Origin: Kalaharituber pfeilii
Lineage: Eukaryota; Ascomycota; Pezizomycetes; Pezizales; Pezizaceae
Reading direction: 5' to 3'
Length of the DNA: 64,000 nt
Assembly (NCBI GenBank): GCA_015179045.1
Contig: WHUZ01000082.1
Span: 62,001 to 126,000, forward strand
Shown: piece after piece, positions 1 to 9,600 of the stretch
Layout of the letters: each line of letters opens with the position of its first letter
How positions within the stretch are numbered: position 1 is the stretch's first letter
The notes under the pieces: model-generated
The model's input: only the letters and a program-made list of their open reading frames with translations
What the model was told of the DNA's origin: nothing
The model's database searches: none
Position numbers and translations under genes: made by a program

Positions 1-167
1 CGGTCATTGGGCGTATGCGTGCCTAAATACGGATATGGGAGCTTTAAAAGACTTGTTGGGTTTGAGAGCACGGAAATATCCGGCGTCTCTTTCTTAATCA
101 ATTGAAAGTGCTTTCGGAACTTTTCAGTTCCATCCACGGTTGGAATTACTAACGGCGAAACATCCCG

Positions 168-497
168 TTAGTGTTCAGAATTTGAAGGGGCCCTATCACA
201 CCTACATTTCTGGGGGTCCAGCGATGGCAATTGTTTAATGAAATGAGTGAGTTTTCCGGCCATACCCCACGTCATTCCCATTTTGACGTAGATTTTTGGG
301 TCGATACCAAGGCACAACAGAGCTTTCGGATCCAACTCCTCCTTATGAATTATATCAAGACTATGATCACTAAACCCTCCAACACATGTTCGGAGATATT
401 CAATGAATTCTTCTGTTCCCATTTCAAGAACCTCGGTCGCCGTAGCAGTATCCTCCGTGAACTTGCGCTTCACGCCCGCTGAAAGTTCTGTTCCCAT
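168..497 (-). CDS. SAM-like domain ORF, probably a gene fragment
   Basis: A 109-residue reading frame from the first ATG at 497 to a stop at 168. The middle (EEFIEYLRTC ... GMAGKLTHFIKQL) has the spacing of a sterile-alpha-motif helix bundle: an acidic/aromatic first helix, a central LDPKALLCLGI segment and a final helix after MGMTWGMAGKL. SAM-like domains mediate protein-protein or RNA contacts; nothing else in the ORF suggests a catalytic role. The N-terminal 25 residues are charged and low in complexity. No partner exon is recognisable towards the window edge or upstream, and an LTR lies about 230 bp upstream, so this may be the remaining exon of a larger gene or a dead fragment. The fold assignment rests on pattern only. 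Confidence 0.4.
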   Translation of the reverse strand: MGTELSAGVKRKFTEDTATATEVLEMGTEEFIEYLRTCVGGFSDHSLDIIHKEELDPKALLCLGIDPKIYVKMGMTWGMAGKLTHFIKQLPSLDPQKCRCDRAPSNSEH

Positions 498-730
498 CGT
501 GAGAAGACCGTGCAAAAGGATTGATGCTCTGAAGTGTCCCGATGCTACAATTAGGCAAGAACGGGTGGTAGCTTAGTCGGTGACAATGGCCGAGGGTTAG
601 TCTCATGCGTAGCGAGAAAGGTCGTAAAGCTGCTGGGTCTTGGCATGAGACTAGTTGAGGGTTCCGTAGAGCCAGCATCGCTTGACGTTTAGTCAGCAGC
701 GTTGGTTTGCTGCATTTTTCTCTCTGGGGC

Positions 731-1021
731 TGTTGAAGATTATGCAACGAGCATCACGGGACATGTCACGTGAGGCTGTCATGTGTGAAGGATAGCACAT
801 GAACCGAGATTATGGTATAAGGTAATTCCATGTGATGAGGAATCTAAGTTTATGGATACGTGTTGTGATGATGAGCAACCTTAATACGCGCACAATTTGC
901 TAGCAGCTCATGTCTATAAATAGGTGGATGTTAGAAGCACATACTGTACGTTGAATACAAGATATAAGTGTGAACAATACTATACGCATTCCTGCGCATC
1001 TTTTCCGTATATGTTGCTACA
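731..1021 (+). mobile_element. LTR-like repeat, copia-type (solo or partial)
   Basis: Starts TGTTGAAGATTATGCAACGA and ends in CA near 1021, with a TATA-like TCTATAAATAGG at about 914. The first ~45 bp recur in reverse at 28,248-28,291 and the TATA part (TTTGCTAGCAGCTCA) recurs at 24,222, so this is a dispersed LTR family. The 28-kb copy is preceded by a purine tract (GAGTGGGAG), as expected just before a 3' LTR. I see no matching 5-bp target duplication here, so the right boundary is approximate. Confidence 0.5.
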
Positions 1022-1040
1022 GACCTTCTGAGGTACAAAA

Positions 1041-1253
1041 GCCAAGCATAGTAAAAGTTTTTATTCTTATATATTTTTTAGTTAACTTCTTTAAATTTAA
1101 GTACCTCTTCTAATAAAACAGGGCTAAAGTTTTTTATATAAATATAGTACTATTTAAAAGCTATAATCTTAGTTCTCTTAGATTTAAAACTTAAATATAA
1201 GTTATAAAATTAAATTTATACTTACTAGTATCTATATATTACTATTATTATAT
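1041..1253. repeat. AT-rich tract, probable decayed retroelement DNA
   Basis: Very A+T-rich sequence ending at the Gypsy LTR, of the same character as 54,873-55,372 where a decayed Gypsy reading frame can still be recognised. No ORF. Heavy C-to-T decay is the likely cause. Confidence 0.4.
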
Positions 1254-1880
1254 TGTTACGGGCGTGAGGGGCTAGGCTCCGGTGGGCGCTGGAAGGTTCT
1301 GGATGTTACGGCTACGGAGGTGCGTATTCGGCGGGCTGGAGTTGCTACGGAGGTGTGTATACGGCGGGCCGGAGTCGCTACGGAGGTGTATATACTGCGG
1401 GCCGGGAGGGCAGCTATTCGGCGTGGAGCGCGCAGCGGAGGGGAGCGGTTCACGGGCGTAATGAGGAAACGATAGGTTTTAGAGTTATAGAGGACTTAAA
1501 ACACCGCTTGTGTCTTGATTCTTTCAACTGTGCTATCGCCTGTGCTTAAATAGACTGAGCGCATCATATATGACTAGTCAAGCAAATAAAGAAATGACAA
1601 TCCCCTTAACAATGCCAATAATCGTAACAAAGAAACATGCAAAAGTAGTACAGGCACAAGATAATAATATGTACTAATGCATGTGCGCATACACCGAGTG
1701 CTTTACAAGTCCAAAGACCATAAACAATGACACACACTTCCTTGGCACTTCCCTATTCGAAGGATAAAGAACCTTCTGCCAAGCCTCACGGGTGATCAGT
1801 CCGCTCTAACAGCATTGGTCTTACGAACAGTTCAGGGTAAGTGTTCCCCTAGTCGGGTAAGTCTTACCTTGGCCGTAACA
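1254..1880 (-). mobile_element. Gypsy-family LTR (family G2), minus orientation
   Basis: Bounded by TGTTACGGGCG and GGCCGTAACA, the same inverted ends as the LTRs at 45,906, 53,074, 54,215 and 55,373. The transcribed strand is minus. Flanking 5-mers (tatat / caacc) do not match, so it is not a simple solo LTR; it may be the 5' LTR of an element whose body lies in the AT-rich DNA below 1254. Confidence 0.75.
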
Positions 1881-1924
1881 CAACCGGCAGCCCGGAAATG
1901 TACTGATCACACCCTAGCCGCCAG

Positions 1925-2163
1925 GTCCTAGTGTGAGTCGAGTCGGTGTCGAGTTTTGTAGCATACGTACATACTCGGCTCATACCAGCTCAGCTGCTGG
2001 AGTAGTAGTTGTACATTACACATCGACTCAGTCACGCCGTACATACAACTCATACCAGCTCGCTCAGCAGCCGAGTTGAGTACGTTTTACGGCGTGACAA
2101 ACCGGCTCAACTCGGACTCGCTCAGAAAACCCGACTCAGAACTCACACCGAGTGCGAACGCTA
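1925..2163 (-). mobile_element. H3 MITE copy
   Basis: About 240 bp rich in GAGTCGG and GTATGAG motifs. Its right end, read in reverse (TAGCGTTCGCACTCGGTGTG), matches the termini of the interrupted copy at 47,858-50,573, and the interior (GTTTGTCACGCCGTAAAA, GTATGAGTTGTATGTAC) matches too. The left terminus lacks the outer TIR bases. It sits at a truncated LTR. There is no coding capacity, so this is a non-autonomous DNA transposon; hAT-like ends are an inference. Confidence 0.65.
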
Positions 2164-2668
2164 AGCCCGATGCTGATAGAGCGGACTGATTACCCGTTAG
2201 GCTTGGCAGAAGGTTCTTTGTCTTTCGAATAGGGTAGTGCTAAGGAAGTGTGTGCTACCGCATGGTAAGATCCTAGGATCGCCCTTGCACTCTGTATGTG
2301 CTTGGCTTATGAAGCTTTTACTGATATGCGCACATTCATTAGTACATCTCATTATCTTACGTCTGTACTATTTTTGCATGTTTCTGTTACGTGTACCTGT
2401 TAACACATGTATTGGCATTGATAAGGAATTGCCACATTGTCAGTCCTTTGTTCATTTGTTGACTAGTCATGTATGACGCGCTTAAGTCTATATAAGCGCT
2501 GGCTGGTGATAGCATAGTTAGAAGAAATCAAGACACTAGCGGTGTTCTAAGTTTTCTCTATAAACTCTGAAACCTATCGTTTTCCATTTTACGCCCGTGA
2601 ACCGCTCCGCTCCGCTGCGCGCTCCACGCCGAACAGCTGCCCTTCCGGTCCGCCATATGTACACCCTC
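2164..2668 (+). mobile_element. Truncated G2 Gypsy LTR, plus orientation
   Basis: Matches the interior of the G2 LTR in the transcribed orientation, including TATA-like TCTATATAAGCGCTGG near 2490 and the CCGTGAACCGCTCCGCTCCG block near 2600. Both LTR ends are missing: the H3 MITE replaces the left end and a GGCCGG-containing repeat the right. Confidence 0.7.
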
Positions 2669-2920
2669 CAGGCCGGTCCAGGTCAACCAGGCCAGTCCAG
2701 ACTATTAAGACCAGCGTTTACCAGATTGAGTATTTAAATGAGTAAAATCTTCCATATATCTAGAATTCTAAACAGCAGCGGTCTACGACTTTAGTCAAGT
2801 ATGTACCATGTGCCTAAATCCTCACCATAGCCCACAGCGTGGCACGCGAGTAATGATATAAAAAAAAAATATGTATCACACTTTATATATACTAACAAAT
2901 ATTTTAGAAATGACGGACCT
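2669..2920 (-). repeat. Family Y dispersed repeat with GGCC-motif edge
   Basis: Reverse-orientation copy of a repeat also seen at 23,975-24,203 and 28,020-28,247 (shared TAAACAGCAG, CTACGACTTTAGTCAAG, ACCAGATTGAGTATTTAAAT). A short GGCCGGTCCAGG stretch forms its outer edge in all copies. It is split here by a LINE-A tail and terminated by the Gypsy LTR at 2921. Confidence 0.6.
2806..2869 (+). mobile_element. LINE-A 3'-end insertion, 64 bp
   Basis: CACCATAGCCC..GGCACGCGAGTAATGATAT followed by an A run is the LINE-A 3' terminus. Comparison with the uninterrupted family Y copy at 24,003 shows the insertion lies between two copies of TATGTA. Extremely 5'-truncated. Confidence 0.7.
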
Positions 2921-3165
2921 TGTAAGGACAGAGCCCAGAGGACGAAGCCTAAGCCTAGTGGACGAAGCCTGGAGAGAGAGTAAAGTATATTGATGATGGT
3001 CTCTCACTCAGGTCTATGCTGAGACTTTAAATACTTGAGTTCCTCATGCTGGAAGCTTCTGTTGGCATATGCGCTAGAAGCTTCCGCCGCATCGCCGTGC
3101 ATATGTAGCCTGCCTACGCTATGCAGCCTCTCAGGCGCCTATGTCGCATATGTCGCCCTGACACA
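2921..3165 (-). mobile_element. 3' LTR of Gypsy element G1
   Basis: In minus orientation a GGGGGGA polypurine tract (3166-3172) is followed immediately by TGTGTCAGGGCGACATATG and the segment ends in TGTCCTTACA at 2921. This TG..CA unit of 245 bp sits just beyond the 3' end of the minus-strand pol at 3,560-5,944 and is its probable 3' LTR. No second copy is visible near 6 kb, so the element is 5'-truncated. It inserted into a family Y repeat. Confidence 0.6.
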
Positions 3166-3244
3166 TCCCCCCAACGGCACAAGCCGAATTCCAAGAGTGC
3201 AAAGACAACAAATGATAGCAACCCAATTCGGCCCACCACGAAAA

Positions 3245-3555
3245 TTTCAACAGCATGACGAAAAGCATACAACACTTGCAACACAATGAACAACAATAGG
3301 GAGGGACAACAAAACATGACGAAAGCACACGACACTTGCAACACAATGGACAGAGCGAACAATAAGAGAGAAACAACAATAGGGGAGGGACAAGGAAACG
3401 TGATGAAGATCGTACAACACTTGCAACACACTGGACAGAGCGGACAACAGTCAGGGAGGAACAGCAATAAGGGAGGTTTAAGGAAACATGACAAAAAGCT
3501 GACAACACTTGCAACACAGTCAGAGCAAACAAAAATCAGGAAGAAACAACATGTG
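3245..3555. repeat. Degenerate tandem repeat, four units
   Basis: Four imperfect units of about 64-86 bp, each opening with ACACTTGCAACACA (near 3,266, 3,332, 3,416 and 3,502) followed by variants of GGACAGAGCRAACAA and GGGAGGGACAA. Lies between the pol remnant and LTR of G1. ORFs across it are by-products of the repetition. Confidence 0.65.
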
Positions 3556-3559
3556 TATG

Positions 3560-5944
3560 ATTAGGAATCTGTGATCCATCGTCCTCTTGACAGGGGGTCG
3601 ACGTTGACATGTTCTTTGCCCGGACGGTATACCACTGTCATCCTATCCACGTACGGAGCCAGAAGCATACGGAACTTGTCAGGTTGAGGAATAGAGTTGC
3701 AGAGGATATGGCAGTATATTCTGATGTTGGGATGAACATTCCATAGCGTGTGAATTTGTCTATGACTACCATGATTGCATCGAATCCTCTGCTTCTCGGA
3801 AGCTGTACAATGAAATCGATTCCCACACACTCGAATGCGACTGCTGGTGTCTCGATCGGTGTCAGTTCCCCCACTTGTCGCTGACGCGAGATTTTGTTGA
3901 TAATGCACTTTGGACAGTGAGCAACATATTTTATGACCCTGTCTGCAAGAAGTGGGCGATAGAACGTATGTGTTATTCTGTCGTATGTTTTATCAACGCC
4001 CTGATGCCCGTGGCAGTCATGGGCAATTCGCAGAGCTTGATCCACCAGCTTCTCTGGTAGGCAGACCCTGGTGTGGGAGCCGTTATCGTATCTCAGGATG
4101 CCATCCCTATGAACTGAATATCCATCTACTGCTGATCCTGTCGAGACGTGTAATGCCTTTTTGTATGGGACTCGAAACGTAGCGTTTTCTCGATATAGCT
4201 GGTCCCAGTTCAGTGCATGGGTCCCTTCCAGCATCAATTCCTCAAATGCCAGCTCTGAATCTGGCCTATATGCATCCAATGCCAAGGGGTCATTACACTC
4301 TATCCACATCGTGTCAGACTCAGAGGCACTCAATTCATCCGTATAATCTTCCCTAGTCCACACTTGGGTCAATACTGCGGCGAAAGCGTCTGCCGATGCA
4401 TCTGTGCATAGGATGAAAGGGCGATCGTATTTCGGATGTGCTAAAATGGGGGCATTGGATAATCTAAACTTCAATTCATCTAACGCGCTCTGACAAGAAT
4501 CCGACCAACCAATCTGAGCTTTTGAATTATAGTCCTTTCTCCCTGTCTTTAGATCGTTGAGTGGTTTGGCGATTTTAGCGTAATTTTTGATGAATATGCG
4601 GTAGTAACCGAACATTCCCAGCAATCGATGCAGCTCACCCAGGGTGCGAGGTCTATCCAATTCCGTTATTGCTTTCACCTTCTCATGTAGTGTGTGTAGG
4701 CCATATCTTGACAGTCCATGACCAAGCAACTGCACACTGCTGAATTCAAATCTGCACTTCTCCAGTGAGAAAACCAGTCCTGCCTTTATTGCTGCTGTTA
4801 AGACAAGGCGTAAGTGTCGTAGATGATCTCCCCATGAACAGCTGTATACCAAGAGGTCATCAATGTATACCAAGAGGTCATCAATGTATACCAAGAGGTC
4901 ATCAATGTATACCAAGAGGTCATCAATGTATACCAATGCGGCTTGCCACCGGAGCCCTCCAAGGACGTGGTCCATTAGTCGTTGAAATTGTGCCGGTGCA
5001 TTCTTTAATCCGAAGGGGAGTCGCTTGAACTGGTACAGACCCTTGTGGCAGCTGAATGCTGTCTTGTGGCGATCATTTTCCTCTACTTCTACCTGATGGT
5101 ATCCCTTCAGTGCATCAAGAAGGCTGAAATATTTCTTATTCGCCAGTACTGTGAATATGTAGTCCGCTCTCAGCATTGGGTATGCATCACCAGCAGTAAT
5201 GGAGTTTAAGGTACGGAAATCGACACAGAACCTCCACTTGTTGTTCTGCCACACCAGAACAATGGGAGATGCAGTTTCTGAGGTTGATTCCTCAATGACA
5301 TCCCAACGTAACAATTGATCGATAGTCTCATCAATTGCCTTCCTTTTTTCTGGACCCATCGGTCGTAATGCCTGAGGTGGCGGTAGTGGCCCTCGAGTGT
5401 CAATGGAAGCCTTATAGCCCATGACTTTTCCTAGTCGGTCACCTTTGCTGAATGCTGTGGCATGTGTTAAGATTAGCTGGAATAGTTCATTTTTCTGGGC
5501 CTCAGATAAGTCATCACCAAGGTGGACGTCGTTGTAAGATATTTGCGAGGGAGAGTCAGGTGGGAAGGTTGTGGGAATTGGAGCTTCTGGAGGTGTCTCA
5601 TCTTCGTTCTCGGGTTCTCGAACTTCTCCTGGTATACGGCTAGGAGCCGAGCGAGCAATGCGCCACAACTCGTCTTCTGATATCGATCGAGGCTTTGTCT
5701 TCTGTTTCCCATCCACAGTAAACAACAGACTTTCCGAAGGGGGCAGAAGTTCAGTTTCTGTGCCTTCAGTTGCAACAACTTCTGCAAGAAATGTGAGCTC
5801 AGCTTCTAGGTCAGTAGGGGTGCTGCATGTTCTGGAATAGAAGTTGCTAGTGACACCAACTGGGGGCTTGAGATCGCCATAGTGTCTTCGTCGTGGGCCG
5901 GGTCGCATCAGGTCCGTCCAATCGATATCCAATCCAGCCTTCAA
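3560..5944 (-). pseudogene. Gypsy (Ty3-type) pol polyprotein, truncated and rearranged
   Basis: One minus-strand frame of 768 residues carries, in order: a linker; reverse transcriptase (CVDFRTLNSIT, LLDALKGYHQ, LPFGLKNAPAQF, the YIDD box); the start of RNase H (FILCTDASADAFAAVLTQ); the post-RNase H linker; an integrase zinc motif (HDCHGHQ ... HCPKC); and the first Asp of the integrase core (CVGIDFIVQL). It breaks inside the integrase near 3,640. Most of RNase H is deleted in place, but its C-terminal end (VVYRPGKEHVNVDPLSR) reappears at 3,565-3,665 in another frame, beyond the integrase, an order no intact Gypsy has. Gag and protease are absent and the frame closes at 5,981. The enzyme would copy element RNA and integrate it; this copy cannot be functional. 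Confidence 0.85.
4844..4935 (-). repeat. 21-bp tandem repeat duplicating the RT active-site motif
   Basis: Four perfect 21-bp units (4844-4864, 4865-4885, 4886-4906, 4907-4927) plus a partial fifth. On the coding strand each encodes YIDDLLV, so the catalytic YxDD box of the reverse transcriptase appears four times in frame. Confidence 0.9.
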
Positions 5945-5980
5945 CTTACTTTGTTTTTTTTGCCATCTAAAACACGCTAT

Positions 5981-6603
5981 TTAAAACCCCACCTACCGCA
6001 GACCTTTTCCATCACATCTTTAGGCATCGATCCATATCAGACCCGCGCACAAATCCCTAATAACCCAAATTATAACTGATGGTGCCGGGTGTCCCGCAGA
6101 CATGCACAGCATACGGAGGAGATCGAACTATAACAATCCGCTTTCGAAGCGCCCTATTGGGAGGCATGAGGCAGGCAACCTTGGGTTCGATTCCCCAAGA
6201 TACTGTATCTATCGATCTGTCGAGTACTACTAATAACTTAAGTGCGCGACGAGCAGACCACCAGTAGCGCAGCGCTAGACTAATATGATATGCAGAGCTT
6301 ATATAGGGTGCGACTATGTAGGAGGTATATCATATTTCCCACCCCCGTCCCCACCCCCACCCTCCCAAACCAAAAGTCAAAAAACGCCACCCACACCCCC
6401 CAATCCACCATCCCACAAGCCTCGCAACCCCCCCCCCCCCGCCCCCCCCGCAAAACCTCCACACCAGCCACAAAAGCCAATACCTATCATATGATAGCTG
6501 CGTCCGATACACAAAAAAAATTACCTACTAGCATTCCGGACATTCGATTATCATATTTTCTCACATTCCGCCCCCCCCCCCCCCCCCCAAAAAAAAGGGG
6601 GGG
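5981..6603. other. Non-coding stretch with C-rich tracts
   Basis: No supported gene. Poly-C runs occur near 6,430-6,450 and 6,570-6,590. 6,184-6,194 (GGTTCGATTCC) resembles a pol III B box flanked by a short stem, but I cannot assemble a tRNA around it. Confidence 0.5.
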
Positions 6604-9600
6604 TTATCATACCCACGTACCGCAAATAACTCAAAACAGAAACTTAGGCCCTAAATCTAAACACATAGATATACCCAAGTACCGCAAATACAGTACTCAA
6701 AACACAAACCTAGGCCCTAAATCTAAACACATATCATAGATACATGTGCGCAGGGTATCATAGCTTTTTCGCATTCAGTTCCCTATCATATATCTGATCC
6801 CGGATTTTTGCCGCCCGTCTGCAATTTTCCAAAAAACCAATTCGGCTGATCGGCCGACCGACCCCATTAATTGGCCAATGAATGGGGGGGTGTCGGTTGT
6901 GTAACTCACAACCACAGATCCATCCTGGACTATGTACTCTACTTACCCTCTAAACCCTTACGTCATCTCAGCGTTAGTAACCAGTGACGTGAGTACAGTA
7001 CCGCAAATTACTCAAAAACAGAAACCTAGGCCCTAAATCTAAACACATAGATATAGATACGTGTGCGCAGGGTATCATAGTTTTTTTGCCATTCAGTTCC
7101 CTATATCATATATGATCCCGGATTTTTGCCGCTAGTCCGTCTGCAAATTTCCGAAAAACCCAATTCGGCTGATCGGTCGACCGACCCCATTAATTGGCCA
7201 ATGAATGGGGGGGGGTGTCGGTTGTGTAACTCACAACCACAGAATCCTCCTGGGATACTTACCCTTCAAAACCTTTACGTCATCTCAGCGTTAGTATCGA
7301 GTGACATGAGTACAGTACCGCAAATACAGTACTCAAAACACAAACCTACACCCTAAATCTACACACATAGATATCATACGTGTGCGCAGGGTATCATAGT
7401 TTTTTTTGGCATTCAGTTCCCTATATCATATATGATCCCGGATTTTTCGCCGCCCGTCTGCAATTTTCCGAAAAACCCAATTCGGCTGATTCGGCCGACT
7501 TGACCCCATTAATTGGCCAATGAATGGGGGGGGGGGTGTCGGTTGTGTAACTCACAACCACAGAATCCTCCTGGGATACTTACCCTCAAAAACCCTTACG
7601 TCATCTCAGCGTTAGTAACGAATGACATGAGTACAGTGCCGCAAATACAGTACTCAAAACACAAACTTAGTTAGGCCCTAAATCTAAACACATATCATAG
7701 ATACCTGTGCGCAGGGTATCATAGTTTTTTTCGCATTCAGTTCCCTATCATATATCTGATCCCGGAATTTTGCCGCCCGTCTGCAATTTTCCAAAAAACC
7801 AATTCGGCTGATCGGCCGACCGACCCCATTAATTGGCCAATGAATGGGGGGGGTGTCGGTTGTGTAACTCACAACCACAGAATCCTCCTGGGATACTTAC
7901 CCTCAAAACCTTTACGTCATCTCAGCGTTAGTAACGAATGACATGAGTACAGTACCGCAAATAACTCAAAACAGAAACCTAGGCCCTAAATCTAAACACA
8001 TATCATAGATACGTGTGCGCAGGGTATCATAGTTTTTTTGGCATTCAGTTTCCTATGATATATCTGATCCCCGGATTTTTTGCCGCCCGTCTGCAATTTT
8101 CCGAAAAACCAATTCGTCTGAATCGGTCGACCGACCCCATAATAATTGGCCAATAATGAATGGGGGGGGTCGGTTGTGTAACTCACAACCACAGATCCAT
8201 CCTGGACTATGTACTTACTTACCCTTCAAAACCCTTACGTCATCTCAGCGTTAGTAACGAGTGACATGGACATGAGTACAGTACCGCAAATCACTCAAAA
8301 ACACAAACTTAGTTAGGCCCTAAATCAAAACACATATCACAGATACGTGTGCGCAGGGTATCATAGCTTTTTTGGCATTCAGTTCCCTATCATATATACG
8401 ATCCCGGATTTTTTGCCGCCGTCTGCAATTTTTCCGAAAAACCCAATTCGTCTGATCGGTCGACCGACCCCATAATAATTGGCCAATGAATAGGGGGGGT
8501 GTCGGTTGTGTAACTCACAACCACAGATCCATCCTGGACTATGTACTATACTTACCCTCAAAACCCTTACGTCATCTCAGCGTTAGTAACGAATGACATG
8601 AGTACGGTACCGCCAAATTACTCAAAACAGAAACCTAGGCCCTAAATCTAAACACATAGATACGTGTGCGCAGGGTATCATAGTTTTTTCGCATTCAGTT
8701 CCTACTATATATGATCCCGGATTTTTTGCCGCCCGTCTGCAATTTTCCGAAAAACCAATTCGGCTGATCGGCCGACCGACCCCATTAATTGGCCAATGAA
8801 TGGGGGGGGGGTGTCGGTTGCGTAACTCACAACCACAGAATCCTCCTGGGATACTTACCCTCAAAACCCTTACGTCATCTCAGCGTAGTAACGAGGGACG
8901 TGAGTACAGTACCGCAAATACAGTACTCAAAACACAAACCTAGGCCCTAAATCTAAACACATATCATAGATACGTGTGCGCAGGTATCATAGCTTTTTTG
9001 GCATTCAGTTCCCTATCATATATATGATCCCGGACTTTTTGCCGCCGTCTGCCAATTTTCCGAAAAACCAATTCGGCTGATCGGTCGACTGACCCCATTA
9101 ATTGGCCAATGAATGGGGGGGGGGTGTCGGTTGTGTACCTCACACCCACAGAATCCTCCTGGACTATGTATGATACTTACCCTTCAAAACCCTTACGTCA
9201 TCTCAGCGTTAGTAAACGAGTGACATGAGTACAGTACCGCCAATTACATACTCAAAACAGAAACCTAGGCCCTAAATCAAAACACATATCATAGATACGT
9301 GAGCGCAGGTAGCTTTTTTGGTATTCATCAGTTCCCTATATCTGATCCCCGGATTTTTTGCCGCCCGTCTGCAATTTTTCCGAAAAACCAATTCGGCTGA
9401 TCGGTCGACCGACCCCATTGATTGGCCAATGAATGGGGGGATGTCGGTTGTGTAACTCACACCACAGAATCCTCCTGGGATACTTACCCTTCAAAACCTT
9501 TACGTCATCTCAGCGTTAGTAAACGAGGGACGTGAGTACAGTACCGCCAATTACTCAAAACAGAAACTTAGGCCCTAAATCAAAACACATATCATAGATA

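Noticed and set aside
1254..1880. Solo LTR at 1.25 kb
   Set aside because: LTR ends are clear but the flanking 5-mers differ, so solo status is not supported.
3245..3555. CRISPR-like spaced repeats
   Set aside because: Units are imperfect, unequal in length and lie in a eukaryotic retroelement.
6106..6205. Possible tRNA around GGTTCGATTCC
   Set aside because: The T-arm-like stem is present, but no D arm, anticodon arm or proper acceptor stem can be drawn.
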